A stretch of DNA of 33,213 bases from a virus. Made by a program: the position numbers and the translations under genes. Shown here in pieces: positions 9,917-17,985 of this stretch (position 1 is its first letter; every line of letters starts with the position of its first letter). The DNA lies in the IMG/VR virus record IMGVR_UViG_3300006027_000025, positions 1 to 33,213 of that record; one strand, given 5' to 3'. The notes under the pieces were generated by a model. That model was not told where the DNA came from and did not search any database. It was given only the letters and a program-made list of their open reading frames with translations.

Positions 9917-11808
9917 GCTGGTAGTATACCCCCTGCTTTAGCTTGAATCGGTGCTGGCTGCCTTGTTGTGCCAGTCCTCTCCATGCGGACTCTATCCATC
10001 ATGCCCTCAAGCTCTTGTGCTCCAGCAGAACTGTCGCCGTCACCCAGCCCAGATACAACATCACCGGGAACAATAAACTCGCCGGGAGACACCGCTACAG
10101 GCTGCTGATCACCAATCATTCCGGGGATCATGTCATCCATACCGCCGCCTTGACCCTGAATCAACCCCTCTTTCTGAGATCCGGGGACAACTCCCTCAAG
10201 AACCTCAGACCTCAGAGCTTGGAAGGCTTCAATACCAAACTCATCGATGAACCGCTTGATGACAAGGTCTGTCTCTTCTTCTGACAAACGACCCATCAGG
10301 GCCATTGCCGTCTGATCAAAAAGCATCTTCTCCATTCCGGCGTTAGTCTCACCGCCTGCCTGCATGCCGTAAGCTTCCCCATACCGCATACCGGCTATGT
10401 CGGTCTCAGTCGTTTCATCAAAAGGATTTGCGTCAAGGTAGTCTTGAGCGGCCTTGCGCTTTCGCCCACCTACAGACTGCCTGTTCACAATCTCTAAAGC
10501 TTCAGCGCGTCTCGATGGATCTGCTGCCGCTATAAATGGATTATCTGACATGCTTGATGCCATGACCGCAGCGGTATCAGTGCTTGCCGTGCTTGTCCCT
10601 GTTTCTGCTGGTTCAGGGTTACGGAAGTACATAATCTCTGGATCTATGCCGGGACGGTAACCCTCAAGATCTGCTGGACTGATAACCTCAGTACCCCTCA
10701 AGCCTCTCTGCGCCGCAGCGGGGCCGCCAAGTCCTGAACCCAAACCAAAGTTGAGTCCTCCACCGGGGTTAAAATTGCCGGGATCACTAGATGGGCCGCC
10801 ACCCATCATCATCTTTACTGGAGGCGCTTCGCCTGCCAGACCGTAAACGCCTGACACTGTGTCCATGTAGTTCTGTGGATTGATGCTTGTTATGCCACCC
10901 TCTGCCAGACCGCCTACACCGCCAGATGTGCTGCCGTACCTGCTTGCCTCTAGGCCAGCCTGATTACGTCGATAGTCCTCTTCTCGCTCTTCCGCAGACT
11001 GCCCGAACATGCGCTCCATCTCGTTTAACCGATCTATTTCTGCGCGTTGACCTTCGCCTACTGCGATAGGGATCGCGGCGCTAGGAGTCAGCAAGCCCTT
11101 ACCAATATCGGCAAGCCCCCCGTCTTTTACAACATCAAAAGCAGACATGTCGGATGCGAACTTTTTAGCTGCATCGGCACCTGCTCTAGCAGTCTCCGCT
11201 TGAGCTATAAAAGGATTGTTTGCTGCGGTTAAAGCGTCAGGAGTTGCTCCCGCTGCTATCTGTTGAGCTTTAGATAGATCTGCTAATTTGCTGGCATCAG
11301 TCGCTGCCTGCTCAAATCCTTGAACACCTTGCAGGCTTTCGGCCCCAGCCTGCACCGCCTTATCTACACCAAAGGTCGTTGCGGCAGAGGTAAGAGCCTT
11401 CATTGGGTCAAAGTCTTCGCCCATCAAACCAGAACGGATACCCTCTGTTGCCAAGCCTTTGCCAGCCATCAATGCCGCTTTCCCTACCAGCCCACCACCG
11501 AGACCGCCCAGTGAAGTCAGAGCGCCAGTAAGAGTACCGCCAAGAGCGCCACCAGTTAGAAAGCCACCAATACCAGTGGCTAATGCGCTACCACCAAGGC
11601 TGCTAGCAAGTGCAGCCAAAATAGGAAGGAACGCCTCAGGCTGCCCCGTTTCAGGGTTGATGGTTAGCTCCCCTGTAGGCGACAGTGATGCAAGACCTTC
11701 GACCTCAATCGGGTTCATGTGAACCAGCATTGAATCTCCGTATCGTCCCTGTCGGGCCATCTCTTCAGCCATTGGCTGCATTGGGTAAGGGGCTTGTTGC
11801 ATATTCAT
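9913..11808 (-). CDS. Putative internal virion/ejection protein with glycine-zipper segment (631 aa)
   Basis: Residues about 60-125 form a hydrophobic, Gly-rich stretch (GGFLTGGALGG and similar) that could cross or insert in a membrane, a feature common in phage ejection proteins. The N-terminal block (LVHMNPIEVEGL and SLSPTGELTINP) and the C-terminal block with VSPGEFIVPGDVVSGLGDG look conserved, while the middle (about 280-470) is Gly/Ser/Pro-rich and probably disordered. It starts at a TAATG overlap with the 109-aa gene and ends in an ATGA overlap with the GNAT-like gene. A role in forming the DNA ejection channel is inference from composition and context. Confidence 0.7.
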   Translation of the reverse strand: MNMQQAPYPMQPMAEEMARQGRYGDSMLVHMNPIEVEGLASLSPTGELTINPETGQPEAFLPILAALASSLGGSALATGIGGFLTGGALGGTLTGALTSLGGLGGGLVGKAALMAGKGLATEGIRSGLMGEDFDPMKALTSAATTFGVDKAVQAGAESLQGVQGFEQAATDASKLADLSKAQQIAAGATPDALTAANNPFIAQAETARAGADAAKKFASDMSAFDVVKDGGLADIGKGLLTPSAAIPIAVGEGQRAEIDRLNEMERMFGQSAEEREEDYRRNQAGLEASRYGSTSGGVGGLAEGGITSINPQNYMDTVSGVYGLAGEAPPVKMMMGGGPSSDPGNFNPGGGLNFGLGSGLGGPAAAQRGLRGTEVISPADLEGYRPGIDPEIMYFRNPEPAETGTSTASTDTAAVMASSMSDNPFIAAADPSRRAEALEIVNRQSVGGRKRKAAQDYLDANPFDETTETDIAGMRYGEAYGMQAGGETNAGMEKMLFDQTAMALMGRLSEEETDLVIKRFIDEFGIEAFQALRSEVLEGVVPGSQKEGLIQGQGGGMDDMIPGMIGDQQPVAVSPGEFIVPGDVVSGLGDGDSSAGAQELEGMMDRVRMERTGTTRQPAPIQAKAGGILPA

Positions 11809-12137
11809 TAGGTGGTCTCCACGCCAAATATGTTGAAGCTTATATCTCCAGAACTAGCGTAGACCTTCACGACATCTGCCTGAGACAGGCACATGCCAAT
11901 CACAACAGTCCTCGCGGTACTACCAGCTATTGCTTCGTTGAAAAAAATGAATTGTTTGTCATCTGCACTAGCACCAGCTACGTGAATGCTGACTCTGAAC
12001 GAGCCAACCAAAGCGTTCTGATTGCAGATGACGAGGGAACTTACTGTAGTCTGGGCAAGATTGGGCACCGTGTACAACGTCGTAGTGGTTGTTGCGCTAG
12101 GGTTTACCTGTCCCAAAACCTTGATTACGTCTGTCAC
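11808..12137 (-). CDS. Small beta-rich virion protein (109 aa)
   Basis: Thr/Ser/Val-rich sequence with alternating hydrophobic residues, for example TTLYTVP, SSLVICN and RVSIHVAG, suggests a single beta-sandwich domain. It begins with GTG in a GTGA overlap with the upstream 64-aa gene and ends in a TAATG overlap with the 631-aa gene. It lies directly after the tail nozzle genes, so a tail or baseplate-like accessory role is reasonable. No specific family was recognised. Confidence 0.65.
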   Translation of the reverse strand: MTDVIKVLGQVNPSATTTTTLYTVPNLAQTTVSSLVICNQNALVGSFRVSIHVAGASADDKQFIFFNEAIAGSTARTVVIGMCLSQADVVKVYASSGDISFNIFGVETT

Positions 12138-12328
12138 GAGGCACCCATTAGAAGAAACTGATGTCTACGCATAGACAGTGAACCTTGCTTATCACCCTGC
12201 GTCTTTGCGATATTGATATCGTTCTCGACTCTATTCAGGGCAAGCTCAAGAGCACGACGGGTGTACGCCTCATTTTCTTGTCGGTACTGTGGATCTGGGA
12301 CAGGCAGAGGCTGTTCAAGTATGCTCAT
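12134..12328 (-). CDS. Small helical protein next to nozzle gene (64 aa)
   Basis: A short protein with a Pro-rich start (PLPVPDP) followed by a strongly helical charged stretch (residues about 16-45) containing YTRRALELALNRVE. No membrane segment is present. It overlaps the nozzle gene by one base and the next gene by four, so it is translated in tight coupling with both. The function is unknown; a small tail or head-tail component is the contextual guess. Confidence 0.6.
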   Translation of the reverse strand: MSILEQPLPVPDPQYRQENEAYTRRALELALNRVENDINIAKTQGDKQGSLSMRRHQFLLMGAS

Positions 12329-14184
12329 TAGCGTCTACCGTCCTGTCTCATGTCAAACCTCAAATCACCAAGCCTCCAGCCATAACCTAAGCCGTTGCTT
12401 TCTACACGTACTTTTGTGTGTCTAGCTCTGGCGCGAACATGAGACTGCTTTGTTGTGTTACTGATCGTTGACGTGGTCAACGTGCTTGCCTCTTCCAAGG
12501 GGAAGTCACTGCCCTTGAGGGTAAGATCTATCGAGGCATCACCTTCTTGTCCTGTAAACGCGAAGTCAGGGATGATCCGTTTAATAAACATGAAGCTATC
12601 GCCATCCCCAATCTCAAGGTCACCAGACTCAACAAACGCATTCATCGCTGATCCGTCATCGTCAAACCCGACTTCATGCTCGTACAAGATGTTTGACTTG
12701 TCAGGAGTATCAATCGCACTCGTCGCCAGCGGCCTATTCTCAATTGACCGACCACCGTATGCGCCCCTAGCAAGAGTGCCAACTGCCCACAGGTTCTCTG
12801 CATAATTGTACGAGACGTAGTTCGTTACGTCTGTGTTGCCCTCTCCGACTGGATAAAACCAGATTACCTCAGAGTATTCATTGTTCTCGGCAGCAAAGAC
12901 TTTGAATCGTTGAGATACATTCAGATTATCGAACACATGCTCTAGCACGGAACATGGCAGCGGTTGAACAGACCCGTTGTAAAGATAAAAACCGCCTTGA
13001 TCCATGAAATAAACAGAGCCTCTGGCGTTCACAGCCGCCTTAGGCGATATCATGGATATGTCTGTGCTAACAGTAGAGAACTGAAACGTAAATGGTGCCC
13101 CGACAAATCGCATGGAGTGAAGGCTCACGTCAGTCCAGATCAGTATCTCTTGCCTAGCTTGAACAGCGCCAATAATTTCAGATCCTGAGTTAATCCGAAC
13201 ACCGCCAGCAGTGTTGGTCGCTGTAGGAGTCCAATCTGCTGCATTTTGTTGATCAGAGAATCGAACAAACAACGGGTCAACTGCTGCGCTTCCAATTGGG
13301 TTGGAGCCAAAAGCGATGACGTGCTGATCGACATCTGACACCATAACCTGCAAGGCAACCGTTGGAACATCAGATGCCCCGGACAAGGATGTTGCGTTAA
13401 CTGCTCTTGTTCCCACACCAACTGACTCGTCCCAGTAATAGATCCCGCCACCACGAGCATTAAAAATAAGATCTTCGCCAAAGTTATCTTGGCTCCACAA
13501 ACGCAATTGACCGGCAGCAGAGATAGAGCTTGCGCTACCAAACGTGCTTACGCCCCACGCCTCAGAACCCCATCCCGTGCCGGTAATGAAAGCGTTCAAT
13601 CCAGAATTTATTTGATATGCAGCTACAGTAGAACCGCCGCCGTTGCCGGTGTCGCTAGAGTTTGCCGATACAGAAGCGCCTAAAGTGTCTAATGCTTCTA
13701 TCGTAAACGTGTCAGTTGTGGGTACTGACGTAATCTGATATTCCTGATTCAAGACGGCGGCTGTTATATTTCCACCCAAAGTCGCTGCGCTTGTAAAGGT
13801 GACAAAGTCGTTTAAGGCAGCGCCGTGTGCGGCCTCTGTCACAGTGATCGTTGATGATCCATCTGTTGCTGCAAACGTTGCGTCACCAGCGCCAGCGGTC
13901 AATCTCAGGGGCGTTACATCATTGAACGTAGAGCCTTCATTCACATAAAACTTCAGATTGGTTCCAAGACCAAGATATCGCGTTCCTTCAAGAGATGACC
14001 AAGAGTGCAACGATCTTGCTATGCCGTAAAACGTATCTGTTACAGACTTGACCCATCCGCCAATCTTCTCAACGCGCCCCTTACGGAACCGTATCTTGTC
14101 GGAGTCAAACCATCCAGCGTCTGCCGTGTACTCAGTACCCTCTTTGTTTACGCCGGGGCTGAACTGAATCTTGGCGAGAGGCAT
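12328..14184 (-). CDS. Tail nozzle / P22 gp10-like protein (618 aa)
   Basis: Length, beta-rich character and motifs fit the P22 gp10 (packaged DNA stabilisation) / podovirus nozzle family. Examples are an N-terminal DAGWFDSDKIRFRKGRVEKIGG block, in which a surface description of the sample line is typical, repeated blade-like strands, and VYFMDQGGFYLYNG near residue 390. Residues about 95-190 are an inserted Thr/Ala/Ser-rich beta domain that may be surface exposed. The family forms the hexameric lower tail that closes the DNA channel. It starts at a TAATG overlap with the Gln/Pro-rich gene. I am confident of the tail role and less so of the exact family. Confidence 0.75.
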   Translation of the reverse strand: MPLAKIQFSPGVNKEGTEYTADAGWFDSDKIRFRKGRVEKIGGWVKSVTDTFYGIARSLHSWSSLEGTRYLGLGTNLKFYVNEGSTFNDVTPLRLTAGAGDATFAATDGSSTITVTEAAHGAALNDFVTFTSAATLGGNITAAVLNQEYQITSVPTTDTFTIEALDTLGASVSANSSDTGNGGGSTVAAYQINSGLNAFITGTGWGSEAWGVSTFGSASSISAAGQLRLWSQDNFGEDLIFNARGGGIYYWDESVGVGTRAVNATSLSGASDVPTVALQVMVSDVDQHVIAFGSNPIGSAAVDPLFVRFSDQQNAADWTPTATNTAGGVRINSGSEIIGAVQARQEILIWTDVSLHSMRFVGAPFTFQFSTVSTDISMISPKAAVNARGSVYFMDQGGFYLYNGSVQPLPCSVLEHVFDNLNVSQRFKVFAAENNEYSEVIWFYPVGEGNTDVTNYVSYNYAENLWAVGTLARGAYGGRSIENRPLATSAIDTPDKSNILYEHEVGFDDDGSAMNAFVESGDLEIGDGDSFMFIKRIIPDFAFTGQEGDASIDLTLKGSDFPLEEASTLTTSTISNTTKQSHVRARARHTKVRVESNGLGYGWRLGDLRFDMRQDGRR

Positions 14185-14783
14185 TACCTAAAAAACCCCC
14201 CAAGACCTTGATTTGTGGCTTGCATCATCTGACGCGGCATCTGATTCGTCTGACGCTCAGGCTGCATGAAAGGTATGTAATCTCTTCCGGGCTTCATCTC
14301 CATTGTCCGCATCATGCCTCTATCGCCCAGCGGGTTTTCTTGCATAGGCATTCGGTATGGCTGGACTTCATTTCGGGGATATCTCGGCACACTCATGCCG
14401 CCACCCTTTGATCCACCCTTGCCCGGAGAGGGGGCGCGGAATGGCATAGGTTGGTATTGAGGCTGATTGTAGCCGCCAAAACTTTGATACATGGGCTGCT
14501 GATATCTCATGGGCTGGCGAAACGGCTGGGGCTGCTGAAACGCTTGCTGTTGCAATCCTTGATAGCCACCAACGTTCTGGTTATATCTCATGTCACCCAT
14601 GATTCTACCGACGCTAGAGCCAAGGCTGTTTCCTGCCCCGTAAGGGTTTGGGCCGTCAGCTACAAAGCTATTCTGGGGTATGGGCTGTGGCTGTTGGAAC
14701 CTATTGTTTCCAACGTTTCCGCCCCCGTAAGGGACGGTCTGTCCGCCGCCTTTGCTGCCGCCGCCTGATCCGCCTCTGCTCAT
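14184..14783 (-). CDS. Gly/Gln/Pro-rich disordered protein (199 aa)
   Basis: The sequence is dominated by Gly, Gln, Pro, Met, Arg and Tyr, with an N-terminal Gly/Ser/Lys stretch (SRGGSGGGSKGGG), repeated QPQP, QQP and YQP motifs, and almost no aliphatic residues. It should be intrinsically disordered. It lies just after the endolysin gene and overlaps the nozzle start by one base. The function is unknown. A linker, an adhesive or condensate-like virion component, or a chaperoning partner of the nozzle are all possible, and none can be supported from sequence alone. Confidence 0.6.
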   Translation of the reverse strand: MSRGGSGGGSKGGGQTVPYGGGNVGNNRFQQPQPIPQNSFVADGPNPYGAGNSLGSSVGRIMGDMRYNQNVGGYQGLQQQAFQQPQPFRQPMRYQQPMYQSFGGYNQPQYQPMPFRAPSPGKGGSKGGGMSVPRYPRNEVQPYRMPMQENPLGDRGMMRTMEMKPGRDYIPFMQPERQTNQMPRQMMQATNQGLGGFFR

Positions 14784-14786
14784 AAC

Positions 14787-15236
14787 CTATACCTCTTCCC
14801 AATTTTGGCCTAAGAACAGGAGGGCTTCTGCCTCTCTGCGCCTTACAAGACCGTCTAGCACTTTACCACCTGCTTTATTCCATCGGCGTATTTGCGTTGG
14901 AACGTCGTTATAATCTTCTTCATTCAGCCTGATCAGCAAAGTAGATTCCCTCAGGTTAGTTGGCCCTAGGTTGTATGTCCATGCTACTAATGCATCAAAT
15001 TGATTCTGCTCAAGAGGGCACTCAACGATGTCATTGACGTACCCTTCAAACTCTTCAAGATCCTCAACGAGCATTCTCTCAGCGTCTTCCTGAGAGCAAG
15101 AATCGCCATCTTCCACGCCACGAGTATGACCGTACCCAATCGTCCAGACGTTAGCGGAACACTGATAAGCCTCTAGTTCGCACCCTTCAAACTTCTTAAT
15201 GAGAGCCACGCCCTCTGCGCTTGTTTGTTTACTCAT
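14787..15236 (-). CDS. Endolysin, GH24 (T4-type) lysozyme (149 aa)
   Basis: This muramidase cleaves the MurNAc-GlcNAc bond of peptidoglycan to end infection. The catalytic layout E17-x8-C26-x5-T32 (FEG, then Cys, then Thr in WTIGYGH) matches family GH24, with Cys in place of the Asp of T4 lysozyme. AWTYNLG near residue 90 and WNKAGGKVLDGLVRRR near 130 are further family signatures. I chose ATG 15236 because GAGGTG lies about 10 bases upstream, giving an 8-base overlap with the oxygenase gene; an in-frame upstream start at 15266 adds ten residues of unlikely sequence. No signal peptide or SAR segment is seen, so release should depend on a holin. Confidence 0.93.
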   Translation of the reverse strand: MSKQTSAEGVALIKKFEGCELEAYQCSANVWTIGYGHTRGVEDGDSCSQEDAERMLVEDLEEFEGYVNDIVECPLEQNQFDALVAWTYNLGPTNLRESTLLIRLNEEDYNDVPTQIRRWNKAGGKVLDGLVRRREAEALLFLGQNWEEV

Positions 15237-15729
15237 AGATATTTTGCACCTCAAACGACACGTCATGCTTTTTCTGATATATGTTCAGTGTAAACCTAAT
15301 CTCTTGCTTCGTATTCCGATACATGTGTCTTTGACCAGCATTCTTCCATGTAACTAATCGATTCGGGAGCCACACAACCTCTTCAAAAAACAATCTTGTC
15401 CCCTCAATTTTCTGTAGAAAAAGTGTTCCGTCCCCCGTTTCTGGAGCAAGGTAGAGTACAGTGCTGACAATCTTATCTGGATGATCGGCGTGAAGGTCGT
15501 ACTCGTACCCCGGATCGCACTTGGTAATAGACGCTTCAAAAACTCCGACAGGATCTGCAACCTTGTCGGCATAACAACTTCTAATCCTACCCACTGTTTC
15601 TGCATCCAGCAGTGCCTCAGACTTCTCTATGCCGTTGTATGAATCAACGTGCGTATATCTTAAATCGTTGAGATCTCGGACTAAGTCTTGATAAAGATCG
15701 TCGTAAAGAAAATCATCTACTACTTTCAC
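15229..15729 (-). CDS. 2OG-Fe(II) oxygenase superfamily protein (166 aa)
   Basis: The double-stranded beta-helix signature is clear: an HxD pair at H80/D82 (in DLHADHPDK), a strand VSTVLYL, the distal histidine H135 (QRHMY) and an arginine R145 ten residues on (RFTLNIY) expected to bind 2-oxoglutarate. Such enzymes hydroxylate or otherwise oxidise proteins, nucleic acids or small molecules; the substrate here cannot be read from the sequence. The layout is closest to prolyl-4-hydroxylase-like enzymes. It overlaps the COQ4 gene by 17 bases and the endolysin gene by 8, so it is co-translated with both. All metal ligands are intact, which argues for an active enzyme. Confidence 0.85.
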   Translation of the reverse strand: MKVVDDFLYDDLYQDLVRDLNDLRYTHVDSYNGIEKSEALLDAETVGRIRSCYADKVADPVGVFEASITKCDPGYEYDLHADHPDKIVSTVLYLAPETGDGTLFLQKIEGTRLFFEEVVWLPNRLVTWKNAGQRHMYRNTKQEIRFTLNIYQKKHDVSFEVQNIYE

Positions 15730-16444
15730 GGGTAGGACTCTTTGAAGCTCTTAGCTTGTACATCAACTCGTGATATTTAATGGGCGACCTGATCTTCATG
15801 AGCGACTTAACATCGATTAGAGGCATCTCTAACAAAGCAGGCCAGTCCATACCGGCAAGCCACTCCGCCTTGCGCCCGTTCATGTACGCCTCAAAAGACG
15901 CAGCAAAAACACCCCAGCCCTTTTTCCTAGCGTGGGTTATCGTCATGGGTATCGTCATTGCGATAATCCCGAAGTTTGCAAAGTTGCCATGCAAGAACCA
16001 GAGCAAGACAACCTCGCCAAACGGGTTCCTCTCATATCCTGTAACGGTGTGAGTCAGATCATGCTGATCCCTATACCACCGGATATAACAGTTGAACGCC
16101 GACTCAGAGGGCTTCTCGCCTCGCTTCTTGGTGTCATCAGCAAATTGAGATGTAGATCGACTAGTATCAACTAAAAATCTAGAGTACTCGTGGCCTAAGC
16201 TACCTACCGGCATAGCTTTAAGCTTATCAACATCATCCAGAATCCCGACTAACGACTCATCGTTATCGATGATCCTTGATCCTATTGGAGTACGGCGAAA
16301 CGTTTCGTACTGTTTGCGGACAGAGCGCGAGGATAGCCAATTAAAAACAATGAAAGCGGCCTCAAGGTCGTTGGGATTCTTGTACAACCTACGCATAGCG
16401 CCTAACACGCTGCGTAATTGATTCTTTATCTTCCTTAGACCCAA
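15713..16444 (-). CDS. coq4: COQ4-family protein (ubiquinone biosynthesis-type) (243 aa)
   Basis: Residues 128-144 contain HD-L-T-H followed, eleven residues later, by Glu (H128, D129, H132, E144). This is the conserved HDxxH-x11-E metal site of COQ4. Before it, residues 75-91 (KAMPVGSLGHEYSRFL) match the family block leading with LPxGxLGxxY, and RWYRDQHD matches the RYR-x-x-HD lead-in. Eukaryotic COQ4 is required for coenzyme Q biosynthesis and has been linked to removal of the C1 carboxyl of the ring. Length is near that of the family core. It lies between the radical SAM gene (10-base overlap) and the oxygenase gene (17-base overlap). Whether it acts on quinone or another substrate in infected cells is unknown. 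Confidence 0.82.
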   Translation of the reverse strand: MGLRKIKNQLRSVLGAMRRLYKNPNDLEAAFIVFNWLSSRSVRKQYETFRRTPIGSRIIDNDESLVGILDDVDKLKAMPVGSLGHEYSRFLVDTSRSTSQFADDTKKRGEKPSESAFNCYIRWYRDQHDLTHTVTGYERNPFGEVVLLWFLHGNFANFGIIAMTIPMTITHARKKGWGVFAASFEAYMNGRKAEWLAGMDWPALLEMPLIDVKSLMKIRSPIKYHELMYKLRASKSPTRESSR

Positions 16445-17259
16445 TGTTTATACCTCTCAACAAACTCAGGCTTTGCACACTGCACATCGCACACACTGCA
16501 AGGCGGTGTCACATCTCTATTACCATTAATAAGCTCAGTAGAGATTCGTTGTAACTCCTTGTTATCACGCCACTCTCTAAACAGATTAACATCTTTGACG
16601 TTAGCAAAGCCGATTTGATGCGACCAGTCGTTGCAACACATCTGCAACTCACCGTCGAAGTTAATGAATATCCCCCTCATGGGGTGTACACACGGGCCTT
16701 TCACGGCGGTGCCACCTGCGATTAACCCTGCCCTGTGATTAAAGACATGCTTGTATCTGAAGTTGCCACCCTTAGGGTCTGGGTAGTCAGGTAACACATT
16801 CACGTCTCCAACCGAGCCACCGTCCGGCTTCCAGTAATCCTCAATCCGCTCACCGTTATCTAAGCGTGGATACTTCTTTCGTCTAGCCTTAAAGTCTTCT
16901 TCGGTGGTGTAGGTATTAAGGACTAGATTATCTAGCTGACGGTAGTAATCCCAGTAACGATCAAGCCGCCACCCATTCGTTGTCACCTGTGTACGGTATC
17001 TGTTGGGTTTACGAAGCAACCGCTGAATTATCTTCTCGAACTGAGGATGATTTGTGCTTTCCCCTCGACCCGCCAAAATGACATTACCGCTGAATCGCCA
17101 TTCTTCGATCTGATCCATGATCAGGTCGAACATTTCTAACGTCATGTTCTGGTTGTTGTTGGGGTAAATAGATGCATCAGACCGTGGACAGAACGAACAT
17201 GTGCGGTTGCACAAGTCCGTAATGTTTATATCAATCTGAACTATCCCCTCCAGATCCAT
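16435..17259 (-). CDS. Radical SAM protein with SPASM-like C-terminal cysteines (274 aa)
   Basis: C17, C21 and C24 form the CX3CX2C motif (LCNRTCSFC) that binds the [4Fe-4S] cluster cleaving S-adenosylmethionine. AGRGESTNHP at 63-72 resembles the GGE region that contacts SAM. The C-terminal part has C190, C208/C209 and a CX2CX3C group (C254, C257, C261), the arrangement expected of a SPASM/twitch auxiliary Fe-S cluster. SPASM enzymes typically modify peptides or proteins, but some act on sugars or other small molecules, so the substrate is open. It overlaps the o-spanin gene by 29 bases and the COQ4 gene by 10. The ATG at 17259 yields the natural family start. Confidence 0.9.
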   Translation of the reverse strand: MDLEGIVQIDINITDLCNRTCSFCPRSDASIYPNNNQNMTLEMFDLIMDQIEEWRFSGNVILAGRGESTNHPQFEKIIQRLLRKPNRYRTQVTTNGWRLDRYWDYYRQLDNLVLNTYTTEEDFKARRKKYPRLDNGERIEDYWKPDGGSVGDVNVLPDYPDPKGGNFRYKHVFNHRAGLIAGGTAVKGPCVHPMRGIFINFDGELQMCCNDWSHQIGFANVKDVNLFREWRDNKELQRISTELINGNRDVTPPCSVCDVQCAKPEFVERYKHWV

Positions 17260-17620
17260 TCGTATCTTCCGATAAGTCTTTGTAGTAATCGATTATAGAC
17301 AAAGCCTGTCTAATATACCTCTTTACTTCTGCCATGTTAGAGGAAAGGTTTTCGTAACCCTTTGGCGACACTCCATAATATGCGTTTACTGGAGCGTTAC
17401 CGGCCTCTAGATCGTCTAGATATTCACGCATCGTGTCTGGGGTTAGCACCTTCCACTCAACAGGTGCCATCGAAACAGAGTTGGGTAAAGGCGGATGATA
17501 GACAGCCGCTTGCTGTACCACAGTCACAACCTCAACCTGCTTTGTTTCAGGAACGTATGGCTCACGACCTATTAGGCCGCAACCACTAAGAAGAAGTATT
17601 GGTAATAGCTTCCAGATCAC
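17231..17620 (-). CDS. Outer-membrane lipoprotein, o-spanin (Rz1-like) (129 aa)
   Basis: It starts with GTG behind AGGGG, and residues 1-14 form a short lipoprotein signal with lipobox LLSGC (lipidated Cys14). The mature part carries a Pro/Val-rich segment (TVVQQAAVYHPPLP) and a conserved block (VEWKVLTPDTM, then GYENLSSNMAEVKRYIRQ) that I associate with marine-phage spanin partners. It overlaps the 3' end of the i-spanin gene by 35 bases, the usual overlapping Rz/Rz1 layout. The pair should bridge inner and outer membranes and fuse them in the last lysis step, so the host should be Gram-negative. It is longer than lambda Rz1. Confidence 0.82.
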   Translation of the reverse strand: MIWKLLPILLLSGCGLIGREPYVPETKQVEVVTVVQQAAVYHPPLPNSVSMAPVEWKVLTPDTMREYLDDLEAGNAPVNAYYGVSPKGYENLSSNMAEVKRYIRQALSIIDYYKDLSEDTNGSGGDSSD

Positions 17621-17984
17621 TCAGCACCCCTTTCGTCCCGCGATTGATTATCTTCTCTATCAAACCCGGCTTCCGTAAAGAGAGAACAGTCATATCGTGC
17701 TTTGCGAACTTTTTTCTGATCGTCTCCACCTCACGTTGAGATTCTGCGTTGTCAATCTGCAACTGAGAAACACGCTCATACATTTCTTGCTGACGGGTTT
17801 CTGCCTTAACAATTTGCTCGTTAAGATTTTTCACACTGGACTCTAGGGCCGCTTGGTTATCTGCCGCCACTCGAAGCTGAACAGACAAGGCTTCCTTCTC
17901 TGCCTCTGCCTTATCATGATACATCTTGAAAGCGCCACCAGTCAGAGCTAAAGCAACTCCAAGAACTCCAGCTAGCTGCCACAT
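17586..17984 (-). CDS. i-spanin (Rz-like) with N-terminal TM and coiled coil (132 aa)
   Basis: The ATG at 17984 is preceded by AGGA with good spacing; a longer frame to 18071 would overlap the EF-hand gene heavily and is unlikely. Residues 2-20 (WQLAGVLGVALALTGGAF) form one transmembrane anchor, followed by a long Gln/Glu-rich periplasmic coiled coil (about 24-100) and a C-terminal basic tail containing KPGLIEKIINRGTK. This is the Rz-type inner-membrane spanin plan. It starts two bases after the holin-like gene stop and overlaps the o-spanin gene by 35 bases. Confidence 0.82.
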   Translation of the reverse strand: MWQLAGVLGVALALTGGAFKMYHDKAEAEKEALSVQLRVAADNQAALESSVKNLNEQIVKAETRQQEMYERVSQLQIDNAESQREVETIRKKFAKHDMTVLSLRKPGLIEKIINRGTKGVLSDLEAITNTSS

Positions 17985-17985
17985 A

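Noticed and set aside
14184-14201. Slippery run of six G and six T at the end of the 199-aa gene, possible -1 frameshift into the nozzle frame
   Set aside because: The -1 frame meets a TAG at 14190-14188 before the nozzle ATG, so a fusion cannot be made.
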